Origin: a virus
DNA length: 20,688 nucleotides
Strand: one strand, 5' to 3'
IMG/VR virus record: IMGVR_UViG_3300047321_000324
Location: 1 to 20,688 of that record
The notes below the pieces were generated by a model. It was not told the DNA's origin. It saw only the letters and a list, made by a program, of their open reading frames with translations, and searched no databases. The number at the start of each line of letters is the position of its first letter. Position 1 is the stretch's first letter. Shown one piece after another: positions 1 to 6,945 of the stretch. The position numbers and the translations under genes were made by a program.

Positions 1-2
1 AG

Positions 3-107
3 GCGCAACGGCAATTCGCGGCCAGTTTCATCCTGCTCTTGCGGGGGATCGCCAAAACCCAAGGGCACGAACTGATGCACGACCCGTCACTCGGAGAACA
101 GGCATGA
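3..107 (+). CDS. C-terminal fragment of an unknown protein (5' end outside window)
   Basis: Reading frame 3 is open from the window edge to a TGA at 105-107 and encodes about 34 residues ending in HDPSLGEQA. The frame is supported by the 4-nt ATGA overlap with the next start at 104, a junction type used many times in this window. Too little is present to assign a function. The visible part is alpha-helical looking, with hydrophobic and basic residues and no motif. Confidence 0.55.
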   Translation, partial: AQRQFAASFILLLRGIAKTQGHELMHDPSLGEQA

Positions 108-337
108 GCAAACCACCGTTCAAGATGCGGACCATCGGGGATGCGGTCGGGGTCACGGACGAGATGATCGAGGATGCCCGTAAAAAATGGAGTGCATACT
201 ACCGCAAAAATCCGAAGGCGGCAAAAGAACGCCGGGATCTGGAGATCAGGACCATCGAAAACATGGTCCAGCAATACGTCGATCAGTACGGGTTCAGGCC
301 GGACGAATACCCGGAAAAATGGTGGGAGAAGAAATGA
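104..337 (+). CDS. Small charged protein of unknown function
   Basis: This 77-residue ORF starts with an ATG overlapping the upstream stop (ATGA), has GGAG about 9 nt upstream, and ends in another ATGA overlap with the SWIM-like gene at 334. The protein is rich in Lys, Arg and Glu and looks mostly helical, with a Trp-rich end (EKWWEKK). I do not recognise a family. It sits at the head of a run of small early-type phage genes, so an accessory role in host takeover or DNA metabolism is possible but not shown. Confidence 0.75.
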   Translation: MSKPPFKMRTIGDAVGVTDEMIEDARKKWSAYYRKNPKAAKERRDLEIRTIENMVQQYVDQYGFRPDEYPEKWWEKK

Positions 338-657
338 GCGAGGGAGTATTCAGGATCAGGCAATACGACTCGAAGACCCGGTGGCAGGTGGAAAGCCAAT
401 CCGAACCGGAAGCGTGGTATCTGGTCGATCTGATGTATTACCACCAGATCGGGCGATGCGACTGTTTCGATTTCACTTACCGCAAAGAGCCGTACGCCAA
501 ACTGGCGACCCGGCCCTCGGATCATTTGCGTTGCAAACATATCAGGGTGGTCAGGGAAGCACTCTTAGATTCGCTACTCTGGTCAATCGGCGAACACTCG
601 ACCCCAACCTCATTCGATGAACCGGTATGGGAACCTGCATTGACAAAGAATGGTTAG
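334..657 (+). CDS. SWIM-type zinc-finger protein
   Basis: This 107-residue protein starts at the ATG that overlaps the previous stop. An upstream in-frame ATG at 187 would lie inside the previous gene and is not needed. It carries a CxCxnCxH pattern, Cys42-x-Cys44 and Cys67-x-His69, the signature of SWIM zinc fingers, which bind DNA or protein partners and often accompany SWI2/SNF2 ATPases. A SNF2-like helicase is encoded 2.2 kb downstream, so a functional link is possible. No catalytic domain is visible. The metal-ligand pattern is read directly; the DNA-binding role and link to the helicase are inference. Its last 31 nt overlap the next gene. Confidence 0.75.
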   Translation: MSEGVFRIRQYDSKTRWQVESQSEPEAWYLVDLMYYHQIGRCDCFDFTYRKEPYAKLATRPSDHLRCKHIRVVREALLDSLLWSIGEHSTPTSFDEPVWEPALTKNG

Positions 658-887
658 AAAAACACCCGATGGTCGGCAAGAAAGCGACCGTCAAAGGCGG
701 GTACGCCGCGATCCCCGGCACAGGTCCCTCGGGCGAAACGTGCAAAAGTTGTGCTAACCTTGTCCGCAAACGTATGTCGGGTACCTATCTCAAATGCGGA
801 TTGATGCGGGCGTTCTGGACAGGCGGGGCGGGGACTGATGTAAAAGCGAGATCGCCGGCCTGCAAACACTGGAAAAAAACAGAATGA
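627..887 (+). CDS. Small four-cysteine (zinc-binding-like) phage protein
   Basis: This 86-residue protein has four Cys, C39-x2-C42, C57 and C79, in the arrangement CxxCANLV ... YLKCG ... ACKHW, typical of a small treble-clef or ribbon fold that binds one zinc. Proteins with this Cys spacing and the run GAGTDVKARSPAC are familiar as uncharacterised phage genes. The ATG at 627 overlaps the upstream gene by 31 nt. An internal ATG at 669 would avoid the overlap and leave all Cys intact, so the start is uncertain. It ends in an ATGA overlap with 884. The function is unknown. Confidence 0.75.
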   Translation: MGTCIDKEWLEKHPMVGKKATVKGGYAAIPGTGPSGETCKSCANLVRKRMSGTYLKCGLMRAFWTGGAGTDVKARSPACKHWKKTE

Positions 888-1135
888 CACCGGAAGAAGT
901 TCTAACCCAAGAAGCCTACGTAAAACTGAAAAGCCTAGCCAATCAGGTCGACCAGATTGTCAGCACATTTCATTTCCCGATGAAATGGTGTTTGGTGGCC
1001 TGGCCGTTCGGACAGATCGACCGCGCCAACAAGGTCACCAATTGCGCGAACGAACAAGAGGTGATCAGGGCTTTGGACGAGATCGCACGTCGAATGGATG
1101 AGCACGGCCCTTTGATTCTGCCGCCTCATTTCTGA
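884..1135 (+). CDS. Hypothetical protein
   Basis: This is an 83-residue ORF translationally coupled to the upstream gene through ATGA at 884-887. It begins with a helical segment (TPEEVLTQEAYVKLK) and has a central aromatic patch (FHFPMKWCLVAWPF). I see no known motif. It is the last gene of the first coupled block; a 56-nt gap with an inverted repeat follows before the nuclease gene. Confidence 0.7.
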   Translation: MTPEEVLTQEAYVKLKSLANQVDQIVSTFHFPMKWCLVAWPFGQIDRANKVTNCANEQEVIRALDEIARRMDEHGPLILPPHF

Positions 1136-1169
1136 CCAGAGGCATATTCTATCGGTTAAGACCTAAAAA

Positions 1170-1182
1170 CGCGCCTAGCGCG
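1170..1182. repeat. Short inverted repeat upstream of the VRR-NUC gene
   Basis: CGCGC-CTA-GCGCG is a perfect 5-bp-arm inverted repeat ending 9 nt before the ATG at 1192. The heptamer CCTAGCG occurs twice, at 1174-1180 and 1185-1191. No Shine-Dalgarno sequence is visible for the 1192 start, so the repeat may act at the operator or translational level, or be chance. Confidence 0.3.
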
Positions 1183-1191
1183 ATCCTAGCG

Positions 1192-1590
1192 ATGACAAAG
1201 GTAGAACTAGAAGCAGCGCTGGCACGCAACCCAGCTCTCTCGGTTGATTGGAAAGACAACCGGGAACCAACACCGGAACCTGAGAGAGCGCCGAACCGGA
1301 CCTCGCGGTTTGAACGACAACATCAGGGAGTCTTCGCCAATCACTGTTTGCGTAAAGGGTACGCATACACATGGCACCGGACCGACAAGCCCTCGACGGC
1401 ATCCCCTGGCACCCCGGATTTCATTGTCGGCGCCCACGGAAAAACCCATTGGATAGAATTTAAATTGCCGGGTGAAAAATTGAGTGCAGATCAAGAAGAT
1501 TTTGCAACTCGTCTTAAGTCGCAAGCCATTGTCTTACAAGTGGTTTACTCCGACGAAGAGGCGATCAAGATGGTTGAGAACATTGGATAA
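1192..1590 (+). CDS. VRR-NUC domain endonuclease
   Basis: This 132-residue protein has the PD-(D/E)xK signature of the VRR-NUC family: GTPDF (Asp76), then IEFK (Glu89, Lys91), then LSADQ (Gln101). These nucleases cut or trim DNA, including branched structures, with a divalent metal. Stand-alone VRR-NUC proteins are common in phages and often neighbour SNF2-type helicases, as here (2842-4857). The likely role is in phage replication, recombination or host DNA processing. The N-terminal 40 residues are polar and Pro-rich, with FERQHQ beginning the fold. The length is normal for stand-alone members. The start lacks a clear ribosome site and follows a short inverted repeat. Confidence 0.9.
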   Translation: MTKVELEAALARNPALSVDWKDNREPTPEPERAPNRTSRFERQHQGVFANHCLRKGYAYTWHRTDKPSTASPGTPDFIVGAHGKTHWIEFKLPGEKLSADQEDFATRLKSQAIVLQVVYSDEEAIKMVENIG

Positions 1591-1610
1591 AGGTGCTAGA
1601 GTCATGGCCC

Positions 1611-1811
1611 ATGGATCAGCAACCTTGCGAGTGTGGGCCAATGTCTTCGGACAATTCTAAGCGCCCCACTTACCCCACGCCAAGCGGAGGGGTGTTCTCG
1701 AACCGGCGTCAGGCAACACAAGCGAACCGGCGTCGGGTCATGAACGCGAAAGCTAGCCCCAAAGTCATGGCGGGGCCACCGGCCAGTAAAGCCGGAACAA
1801 GATACCCATAA
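1611..1811 (+). CDS. Doubtful small basic protein
   Basis: This 66-residue ORF begins at the ATG at 1611; a GTG at 1593 in the same frame would add six residues. It is polar and basic, with a CEC near the N-terminus and no recognisable family. From about 1744 onward the +1 frame is also open, Lys/Arg-rich and runs without a stop into the ParB gene at 1930, but contains no standard start codon. Either this ORF is real and the 118-nt gap 1812-1929 is untranslated, or the two frames belong to one protein joined by a frameshift or sequence error. Treat as uncertain. Confidence 0.35.
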   Translation: MDQQPCECGPMSSDNSKRPTYPTPSGGVFSNRRQATQANRRRVMNAKASPKVMAGPPASKAGTRYP

Positions 1812-1929
1812 ACCGATCAAGAAACGACAGAGTAAACGCGACGCGTTTGAAACCGATAAACGAGTCAGGACCGAAGCAATTAAATCAAAAAAAGCCTTAA
1901 CCAAAACCCAAAATAACAAAGCAAAAAAG

Positions 1930-2778
1930 ATGAAACTAAAAACGTTAGAACCACATCCCCTGGCTGAAGCATTGCCAGAGATGGATGAAAAAGAATTCCA
2001 AGAATTAGTCAAAGATATCGATGCCAACGGGATGAGGGAACCAATCGTCCTGTTGGACGGCAAAGTCCTCGATGGGCGGCACAGGGTTAAAGCGATGGAA
2101 CAACTCGGATGGGAGCTCGATGAGCAATTCTTTACCGAGTTCGACGCGAAAGAGTGCGGCGACCCGGCCTTATACGCCATCTCGATGAACATCAAGCGGC
2201 GGCATTTAACCGCTGGTCAACGGGCGGGCAGCGCCCTGGTTCTTTTGAAAGCGTCGGGCGCGACGGGCAAGAACGGGCACGGGTTAACCATCCAGCAAGC
2301 GGCTACTGCGACCGGAGCCAAGCGGCAACGGGTCCACGAAATAAAGGAGATCGATGCCAAAGCGCCCGAAATGGTCAAAGAGATCATGGCGGGGCGGAAA
2401 TCGATCAGCAAAGGGTTGAAGGAAGCCAAGACCAAATCGATCCAGAAAGAGCACGACAAAGCGATGGATCGGATCGAGAAAGTGTTAGGCGAAGAATTCT
2501 ATCAGGGAATCACTAGCGGCGGGATCCGCATGTCGCCCTCGGATGTGGTCGAGTTCGCGGCGTTGCAAACCGAAGTGATGGAGCAGATCGGCCCGGTTTT
2601 GGAAGCGGGGACATCGTTCCCGACAGCCCGCGGCTTGATCGGAATGGAATGCAATCCGGAAACCAAGCTGAAACAATTGTGGAACCTCGCGAGGATGAAC
2701 GGGGGCACCTACACCCACGAAACAGACGAGTTTAAAACGACCGTAAAACAGAAGACGATTCGGCGCTCACGAAGCTAA
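1930..2778 (+). CDS. ParB/sulfiredoxin-fold domain protein
   Basis: This 282-residue protein opens with a ParB N-terminal-like domain, about residues 5-70, with HPLAEALP, the helix DEKEFQELVKDI, REPIVLLDGKVLDGRHR and the hallmark GRHR at 49-52. That motif binds nucleotide in the ParB/sulfiredoxin superfamily (CTP in chromosomal ParB). A helical region with an HTH-like segment (about 92-140, LTIQQAATATGAKRQRVHEI) follows, then a charged C-terminus. No partner parA is in the window, so classical partitioning is not supported. In phages such proteins usually sit among replication and DNA-modification genes, here between a VRR-NUC nuclease and a SNF2 helicase. I infer a DNA-binding or replication-associated role. 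Confidence 0.85.
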   Translation: MKLKTLEPHPLAEALPEMDEKEFQELVKDIDANGMREPIVLLDGKVLDGRHRVKAMEQLGWELDEQFFTEFDAKECGDPALYAISMNIKRRHLTAGQRAGSALVLLKASGATGKNGHGLTIQQAATATGAKRQRVHEIKEIDAKAPEMVKEIMAGRKSISKGLKEAKTKSIQKEHDKAMDRIEKVLGEEFYQGITSGGIRMSPSDVVEFAALQTEVMEQIGPVLEAGTSFPTARGLIGMECNPETKLKQLWNLARMNGGTYTHETDEFKTTVKQKTIRRSRS

Positions 2779-2806
2779 AAAATCTTCCAGAATTCGTAAT
2801 AATCCG

Positions 2807-2833
2807 TTGCCAGTGCGTTAAACAAGATTTAAT
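2807..2833 (+). promoter_or_regulatory. Candidate promoter, possibly leaderless, for the SNF2 helicase
   Basis: TTGCCA (2807-2812, five of six to TTGACA) and TTTAAT (2828-2833, five of six to TATAAT) lie 15 nt apart, a short spacer. The -10-like box ends 8 nt before the ATG at 2842, and no Shine-Dalgarno sequence is visible, so transcription could begin at or next to the start codon. This rests on pattern matching alone. Confidence 0.35.
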
Positions 2834-2841
2834 GTACTGGC

Positions 2842-4857
2842 ATGAACGAGGTTACGAACGCGGAGACGAAAACAGTGGAAGTCGAAGATCTGGCGCAGTG
2901 GTCAGACGGGAAGACAGTTTTAACCCCACGGGGCGAGAGACTGTTGCGGACAGCTGAACCCACGGATCAGTTCAGGGCGGCGTGGAAGGCGAACAAGCCT
3001 GCCATGCAAGCGATGGGGTTAGGTTGGAGCAAACACCCCCAGACAGACGTTTGGAAGATCTGTTGGTGGCAGTCGGTGCAACCCGAGGCGACAGCGGACA
3101 AGATCGAGGCGGTTCTTTCCAGCGCGGCGACCAATGCCCAGATCGAAATTCCGGCTCCGAAAGGATACGATTATCTCGGTTACCAGAAAGCCGGGATCGC
3201 TTACGCTTTAGCTCGCCCCGGCACATTGATCGGGGATGAGATGGGCCTCGGAAAGACTATACAGGGCATCGGGGTCATCAACGCCGACACCTCAATCAAG
3301 TCGGTTTTGATCGTTTGCCCGGTTACCCTGAAACTCAACTGGTATCGGGAATTGAAGAAGTGGCTGACCCGCCCGATGACAATCGGGATCTTGGAAGGCA
3401 AAAGCTGCAAGACTTCAGCGGACATCGCGATCATCAATTTCGATATCCTGCACCGTGCCCCGGCCGTAGTGGAAAAGACCTATGATCTGGTCATCGTGGA
3501 CGAGATTCACAAGATCAAGAACGGGGCGACTTTGAGGGCGAAGGCAGTCATGAAGATCAAGGGTCGTCGGCGGATCGGGATGACCGGGACACCGATTTTG
3601 AACGGCAAGCCAATCGAGTTGTTCACCTCTTTGAACTGGTTGGATCCGCAGTATTGGACGGGCAAAAAAGGGTTCTACGCTCGCCGGTATTGCAACGCTC
3701 ATTCCACCCAATTCGGTTGGGACGATACCGGAGCCAGCAACCTCGATGAACTGAACACCTTGTTGCGGTCGAAATGGATGGTGCGCCGATTGAAGAAAGA
3801 CGTCTTGAAAGATCTACCGGCCAAAGTCCGTCAGGTGATCGAGATCGAGGCAGACAAGAAAATTCAGGCGGTCATCGCGGCGGAACTGAACAAGTGGGAG
3901 AAGTACGAGACGGCGCTGGATACGGCTGAGGACGAGGTGGTCAAAGCCAAGATGGACGACAACCAAGACGCCTACGAAGAAGCTGTGGCGAAACTGAAGG
4001 CAGCTCGTCGGGTGGCCTTTGAAGAGATGGCGCAAGTTCGGCACGCCACCTCGGTCGCCAAAGCCCCTTACGTGGCGGAATTCATCGCCGAAACTCTGGA
4101 CGACAAAGAGGGCAAGATTGTGGTGTTCGCCCATCACAAGGATGTGGTCGAGATTTTGATGAACACCTTAAAAGAGTTTCACCCGGTCAAGGTGACGGGC
4201 GACGTCAGCGCCAAGAACAGGGACGAAGCGGTTTCGATCTTCCAGAACGACAGCAAATGCCGGGTCTTCGTCGGGAACATTCAAGCGGCGGGAGTCGGGT
4301 TGACCTTAACGGCGGCGAGTCATGTGATCTTCGCCGAATTAGATTGGGTCCCGGCCAATGTCACCCAAGCGGAGGACAGATGCCACCGGATCGGGCAACT
4401 GGACTCAGTGCTCTGCCAGCACATCGTTCTGGCCGGATCGCTGGACGCCAAGATGTCCCGGACAATCGTCAGCAAACAGCGGATCGCGGATCAGGCCCTC
4501 GACAAGAAAGTGGCGGTCACTGCTCCCGCGGAATTGGCGCCCAAGGTCAACGGCCACACGGTGACGGTGCCCGGTAAGTTGACGGTCACGGTCCCGGCGC
4601 AGCAGCAGGAAGCGGTAATCCCGATCGAGAAAGTGCAAGCGGCCCATCAAGCGATGAAGATGCTGGCCGGGATCTGCAACGGGGCGGTCAGTCTCGACGA
4701 GATGGGGTTCAACAAGCTGGACACCAAGTTTGGCAAGGATCTGGCGAGCAGGGCATCACTCAGCCAGAAGCAAGCAAAATACGCGGTGATGTTGGCTCGC
4801 AAGTACAAGAGACAATTACCGACCCAAATCCTCTCGGTGATCGGGGTCGAGAAATAA
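2842..4857 (+). CDS. SNF2-family (SMARCAL1-like) DNA helicase/translocase
   Basis: This 671-residue superfamily 2 ATPase carries the full SNF2 motif set: motif I GDEMGLGKT (131-139), motif II DEIH (220-223), motif III MTGTP (247-251), the RRLKKDVLKDLPAK segment, motif V GVGLTLT and motif VI QAEDRCHRIGQ (509-519). A Lys/Glu-rich helical insertion (about 335-405) splits the C-terminal RecA lobe. About 110 residues before motif I may form a HARP-like substrate domain. The extreme C-terminus (KQAKYAVMLARKYKRQLP) resembles the tail seen in phage SNF2 proteins. These enzymes translocate on double-stranded DNA and remodel forks. With VRR-NUC and ParB neighbours, a role in phage replication or recombination is likely. 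It lacks a Shine-Dalgarno site. Confidence 0.95.
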   Translation: MNEVTNAETKTVEVEDLAQWSDGKTVLTPRGERLLRTAEPTDQFRAAWKANKPAMQAMGLGWSKHPQTDVWKICWWQSVQPEATADKIEAVLSSAATNAQIEIPAPKGYDYLGYQKAGIAYALARPGTLIGDEMGLGKTIQGIGVINADTSIKSVLIVCPVTLKLNWYRELKKWLTRPMTIGILEGKSCKTSADIAIINFDILHRAPAVVEKTYDLVIVDEIHKIKNGATLRAKAVMKIKGRRRIGMTGTPILNGKPIELFTSLNWLDPQYWTGKKGFYARRYCNAHSTQFGWDDTGASNLDELNTLLRSKWMVRRLKKDVLKDLPAKVRQVIEIEADKKIQAVIAAELNKWEKYETALDTAEDEVVKAKMDDNQDAYEEAVAKLKAARRVAFEEMAQVRHATSVAKAPYVAEFIAETLDDKEGKIVVFAHHKDVVEILMNTLKEFHPVKVTGDVSAKNRDEAVSIFQNDSKCRVFVGNIQAAGVGLTLTAASHVIFAELDWVPANVTQAEDRCHRIGQLDSVLCQHIVLAGSLDAKMSRTIVSKQRIADQALDKKVAVTAPAELAPKVNGHTVTVPGKLTVTVPAQQQEAVIPIEKVQAAHQAMKMLAGICNGAVSLDEMGFNKLDTKFGKDLASRASLSQKQAKYAVMLARKYKRQLPTQILSVIGVEK

Positions 4858-4870
4858 GGAAAAACGAACG

Positions 4871-5053
4871 ATGAGAACAATACAAATAAGCGACAACGAA
4901 GCGGACCTGATACTAGATCTATTGGACGCGAACAAAGAGCGGTTAGTGAACGAGTTGCGCTCCATAGATAAAGCGCAGTACGCCGCTCCAAACAGAGGGG
5001 CAAAGAAAGAAGAATTAGAGCTCACTAACCATCTCTTAGGGCGATTCAAATGA
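4871..5053 (+). CDS. Small helical protein of unknown function
   Basis: This 60-residue protein starts 13 nt after the helicase gene, with AAGGA at 4856-4860 as a ribosome site. It looks all-alpha (EADLILDLLDANKERLVNELRS), possibly a short coiled coil. The stop overlaps the next start as ATGA at 5050, so the two are translationally coupled. No family is recognised. Confidence 0.75.
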   Translation: MRTIQISDNEADLILDLLDANKERLVNELRSIDKAQYAAPNRGAKKEELELTNHLLGRFK

Positions 5054-5508
5054 TCAACCTAGAGCCGGTTATCATAGAGTTGGGCGGACGTTCCCCTGGC
5101 TACGATGTCCGGAAGATCACCGAAGCATTGGTGGAGTGGCACAAAGGGGATCTGAACCAGCATGGGGTATTCGAGGAAAGCGAGAGAGTCACACTGGTCA
5201 AAATCAACAGGTCAAAAGCTGAGGTGCGTCTGGCCCGTAACGGGCGAGGGCAATGGTTGACTGGGTATTCGTTTGAGCACGCTACAGGCGGATCCAGCGG
5301 CCCGATTAGCGTCTGGAACAGGGAAGCATTCGAGAGCAGGGAAGAAGCGATCAGGAACGAAGCGGGAAATGCCATCAAATGGTTTGAAGCGACAATTACG
5401 GAACGGAACAGTTGCACATCCAAAACGACCCGAGCGGAGGCGGCGAAAATAGTTGAAATTTTGCAAAAAATCATTAAACCAGAATTGAAACAAATGGTCT
5501 TGTTTTGA
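5050..5508 (+). CDS. Hypothetical phage protein
   Basis: This 152-residue protein is coupled by ATGA to the gene before it. It appears to contain a mixed alpha/beta core (VTLVKINRSKAEVRL ... GQWLTGYSFEHATGG) followed by helices around EAIRNEAGNAIKWFEAT and a Lys-rich C-terminus. I cannot assign a family. It is the last gene of the DNA-metabolism block, and its stop codon at 5506-5508 is immediately followed by a structured RNA and terminator. Confidence 0.75.
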   Translation: MINLEPVIIELGGRSPGYDVRKITEALVEWHKGDLNQHGVFEESERVTLVKINRSKAEVRLARNGRGQWLTGYSFEHATGGSSGPISVWNREAFESREEAIRNEAGNAIKWFEATITERNSCTSKTTRAEAAKIVEILQKIIKPELKQMVLF

Positions 5509-5509
5509 A

Positions 5510-5583
5510 AAGCAGGTTTGTTTGGCCGTACTAGAGGCAAAGCGGTCTGTGAAGGAAAACCAATAGCCGAACAAACCAAGCTT
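5510..5583 (+). ncRNA. Candidate structured intergenic RNA
   Basis: A long-range stem can form: GGTTTGTTTGGC (5515-5526) pairs with GCCGAACAAACC (5566-5577), 12 pairs with a single G-U, extended by AAGC (5510-5513) with GCTT (5580-5583) across a small internal bulge. The 39-nt loop has short nested complements (GGT 5544-5546 with ACC 5559-5561). A strong terminator follows at once. It may be a small RNA, a 3'-UTR element or a regulatory leader for 5650. A weak promoter-like pair, TTGAAA (5505-5510) and TACTAG (5529-5534) with an 18-nt spacer, overlaps it. The pairing is read directly; the function is unknown. Confidence 0.45.
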
Positions 5584-5591
5584 GCATAGAG

Positions 5592-5626
5592 AAGCGATCA
5601 AGGGGAAACTCTTGATCGCTTTCTTT
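5592..5626 (+). terminator. Rho-independent terminator
   Basis: AAGCGATCAAG (5592-5602) pairs perfectly with CTTGATCGCTT (5611-5621), an 11-bp stem with an 8-nt loop GGGAAACT, followed by a T-rich tract (TTTCTTT, 5620-5626). This would end the transcript of the DNA-metabolism genes, so the genes from 5650 probably have their own promoter or rely on readthrough. Confidence 0.8.
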
Positions 5627-5649
5627 ATGCCCAGAAGCCTAACGAACTT

Positions 5650-6000
5650 ATGACCAGAATGAATCAAGCTGTGATCGCCGAATGTGTCAGTAAAACTCAG
5701 GAGTTGTTGCAGGAGCATTGGGACGAAATCCAATCGATCAGGGAAGGCGAGCCGAACGAGAAAATTAAAATCGGGATCGATTTCAATATCAACTATCGGG
5801 GCGACGAACAGATCATCAGGACCAAGATCGCGTTCGGAGTCAGGAAGACGGACGCCCGCGAATCGGTCATTAACCCGAACCAACTGGAGATACCTTTTGA
5901 GGGCAACGGAGCCGAGCCGACCGATCAGGAGGTAGAATCTATCAAGACGACGAAGAAACGCGGGCGCAGGCCGGTTGCTGCGACGGCCGAGGGCCAATAA
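5650..6000 (+). CDS. Hypothetical protein with basic tail
   Basis: This 116-residue protein is the first gene after the terminator. It has an N-terminal helix (VIAECVSKTQELLQEHWDEI), a beta-type core (KIKIGIDFNINYRG ... TKIAFGVRKT) and a basic C-terminus with KKRGRRP, which looks like an AT-hook-type minor-groove motif. A small DNA-associated role is possible but unproven. The next gene starts directly after its TAA with no spacer. The start has no clear Shine-Dalgarno sequence. Confidence 0.7.
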   Translation: MTRMNQAVIAECVSKTQELLQEHWDEIQSIREGEPNEKIKIGIDFNINYRGDEQIIRTKIAFGVRKTDARESVINPNQLEIPFEGNGAEPTDQEVESIKTTKKRGRRPVAATAEGQ

Positions 6001-6324
6001 ATGGACTTCATCGAGTCAGACACAGAGGACAAGTGGCCGGAAGTGCCGGATGCCGAGAAACGAGCCTACCTGACCAAACGGGGGATGACGGTCACCAAAC
6101 CGGATGGGCGCGTCTGGTGGTTGCAAAAACCGGGTTGGAACGTCACCCTCGGCAATCCGAAAAGCGAGACCGAAGCGTTATGGATCGCTTATGATTTAGT
6201 GTTTGATCCGCCGCCGACTTCGGAAGAACGTCAGGAATTCGAGAACGCTCTGAGAAGTGAGATCAGGCAAAAGCGGACCGAACAATGGGAACGCCAACAA
6301 GAGTTGATGAAGCAACGCCTTTAA
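6001..6324 (+). CDS. Hypothetical protein
   Basis: This 107-residue protein has its ATG immediately after the previous TAA, with GAGGG at 5989-5993 as ribosome site. It contains a compact N-terminal part rich in Trp (GRVWWLQKPGWNVTLG) and ends in a charged helix (ERQEFENALRSEIRQKRTEQ) likely to form a coiled coil. No family is recognised. Confidence 0.75.
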   Translation: MDFIESDTEDKWPEVPDAEKRAYLTKRGMTVTKPDGRVWWLQKPGWNVTLGNPKSETEALWIAYDLVFDPPPTSEERQEFENALRSEIRQKRTEQWERQQELMKQRL

Positions 6325-6330
6325 AAATCT

Positions 6331-6510
6331 ATGTACCCGCCCCTGGCCCCTATCAAGCCGGAACAAACCCCGCCTCCGGTCCCCGCTAACCCGGTCCCGC
6401 CCAGTGAAGAAGTGGTGGTGGCCCCGATTGTCATGCCGACCTTGCCGGAAACTTTCCCGGTCTTAAATAACCCGCCCCCAGTGACCGTCCCTCCGCCGTT
6501 CAGGATCTAA
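6331..6510 (+). CDS. Proline-rich microprotein
   Basis: This 59-residue ORF runs from ATG 6331 to TAA 6508-6510, directly followed by the next ATG at 6511. About 21 of 59 residues are Pro, in clusters such as TPPPVP, NPPPV and VPPPF, with few charges. It is likely extended and unfolded, perhaps a linker, spacer or virion-associated peptide. Support is its tight fit between flanking genes and its open frame through an otherwise unexplained 186-nt gap. There is no recognisable family and no strong ribosome site. Confidence 0.55.
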   Translation: MYPPLAPIKPEQTPPPVPANPVPPSEEVVVAPIVMPTLPETFPVLNNPPPVTVPPPFRI

Positions 6511-6945
6511 ATGGCTGGGGTCATCTCGAATTATTATCGGGCGCTGATGTTGGATTACGGCATCAGCAACACCTTATTTACCCCTCCCCCGTTCTTATGG
6601 GTGGCCCTCTACAATCAATCGCCGGGTGCGGGTGATGTCGGGCTGGAATTGGCTGCTAACGGATCGGTGATGCCAGACGGGACGCTCTCGAATTACGGGC
6701 GAATCAGCCAGCCTAATTCTTTGGGCAGTTGGGGATTCACAGTATTGGGAATCAAAACCAACGCCTCGAATATCGCGATCCCGACCCAAACGGGGACTAT
6801 GGGCGTGGTCTTGAGCGTTGGGTGGCGCGATGACCAGTTTGCGGGCAACCTCTTGTTTTCCTGCGACCTCAATACCCCGATCACCATGAACCCGGGATCG
6901 AGCATCCTCTGGGTACCGGGCGATTTCAGCATCATATGGGCTTGA
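6511..6945 (+). CDS. Virion-type beta-rich structural protein (head/tail fibre-like)
   Basis: This 144-residue protein has AGGA at 6502-6505 as ribosome site. The layout matches small phage structural proteins often labelled head-fibre or tail-fibre-like: an N-terminal helix, then LWVALYNQSPG, an NYGRISQ segment (analogue of the usual 'GYARQ'), a beta segment, the GWRDD-x-AGNLLFSCDL strand pair and a C-terminal PGSSILWVPGDFSI. That pattern of 'new product, value, slot filled by alanine/glycine strands' recurs in such proteins and suggests an all-beta virion surface component. The assignment is by remembered pattern, so moderate. Its last 10 nt overlap the glycosyltransferase-like gene. Confidence 0.55.
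   Translation: MAGVISNYYRALMLDYGISNTLFTPPPFLWVALYNQSPGAGDVGLELAANGSVMPDGTLSNYGRISQPNSLGSWGFTVLGIKTNASNIAIPTQTGTMGVVLSVGWRDDQFAGNLLFSCDLNTPITMNPGSSILWVPGDFSIIWA

Noticed and set aside
187-333. Upstream extension of the SWIM-like protein from an ATG at 187
   Set aside because: The extension overlaps the upstream gene almost entirely, while the ATGA start at 334 matches local practice.
1602-2195. 197-codon open frame on the minus strand
   Set aside because: It is antisense to the well-supported ParB domain (GRHR motif) and Ser/Cys-rich without family features.
5509-5649. Possible tRNA in the structured gap
   Set aside because: There is no T-arm GTTCNANNC sequence and the pairing is one long stem plus a terminator, not a cloverleaf.
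5212-5997. 261-codon open frame on the minus strand
   Set aside because: It lies opposite two coupled plus-strand genes and crosses the terminator and structured RNA; its translation is low-quality (Phe/Leu/Arg-rich) with no motif.
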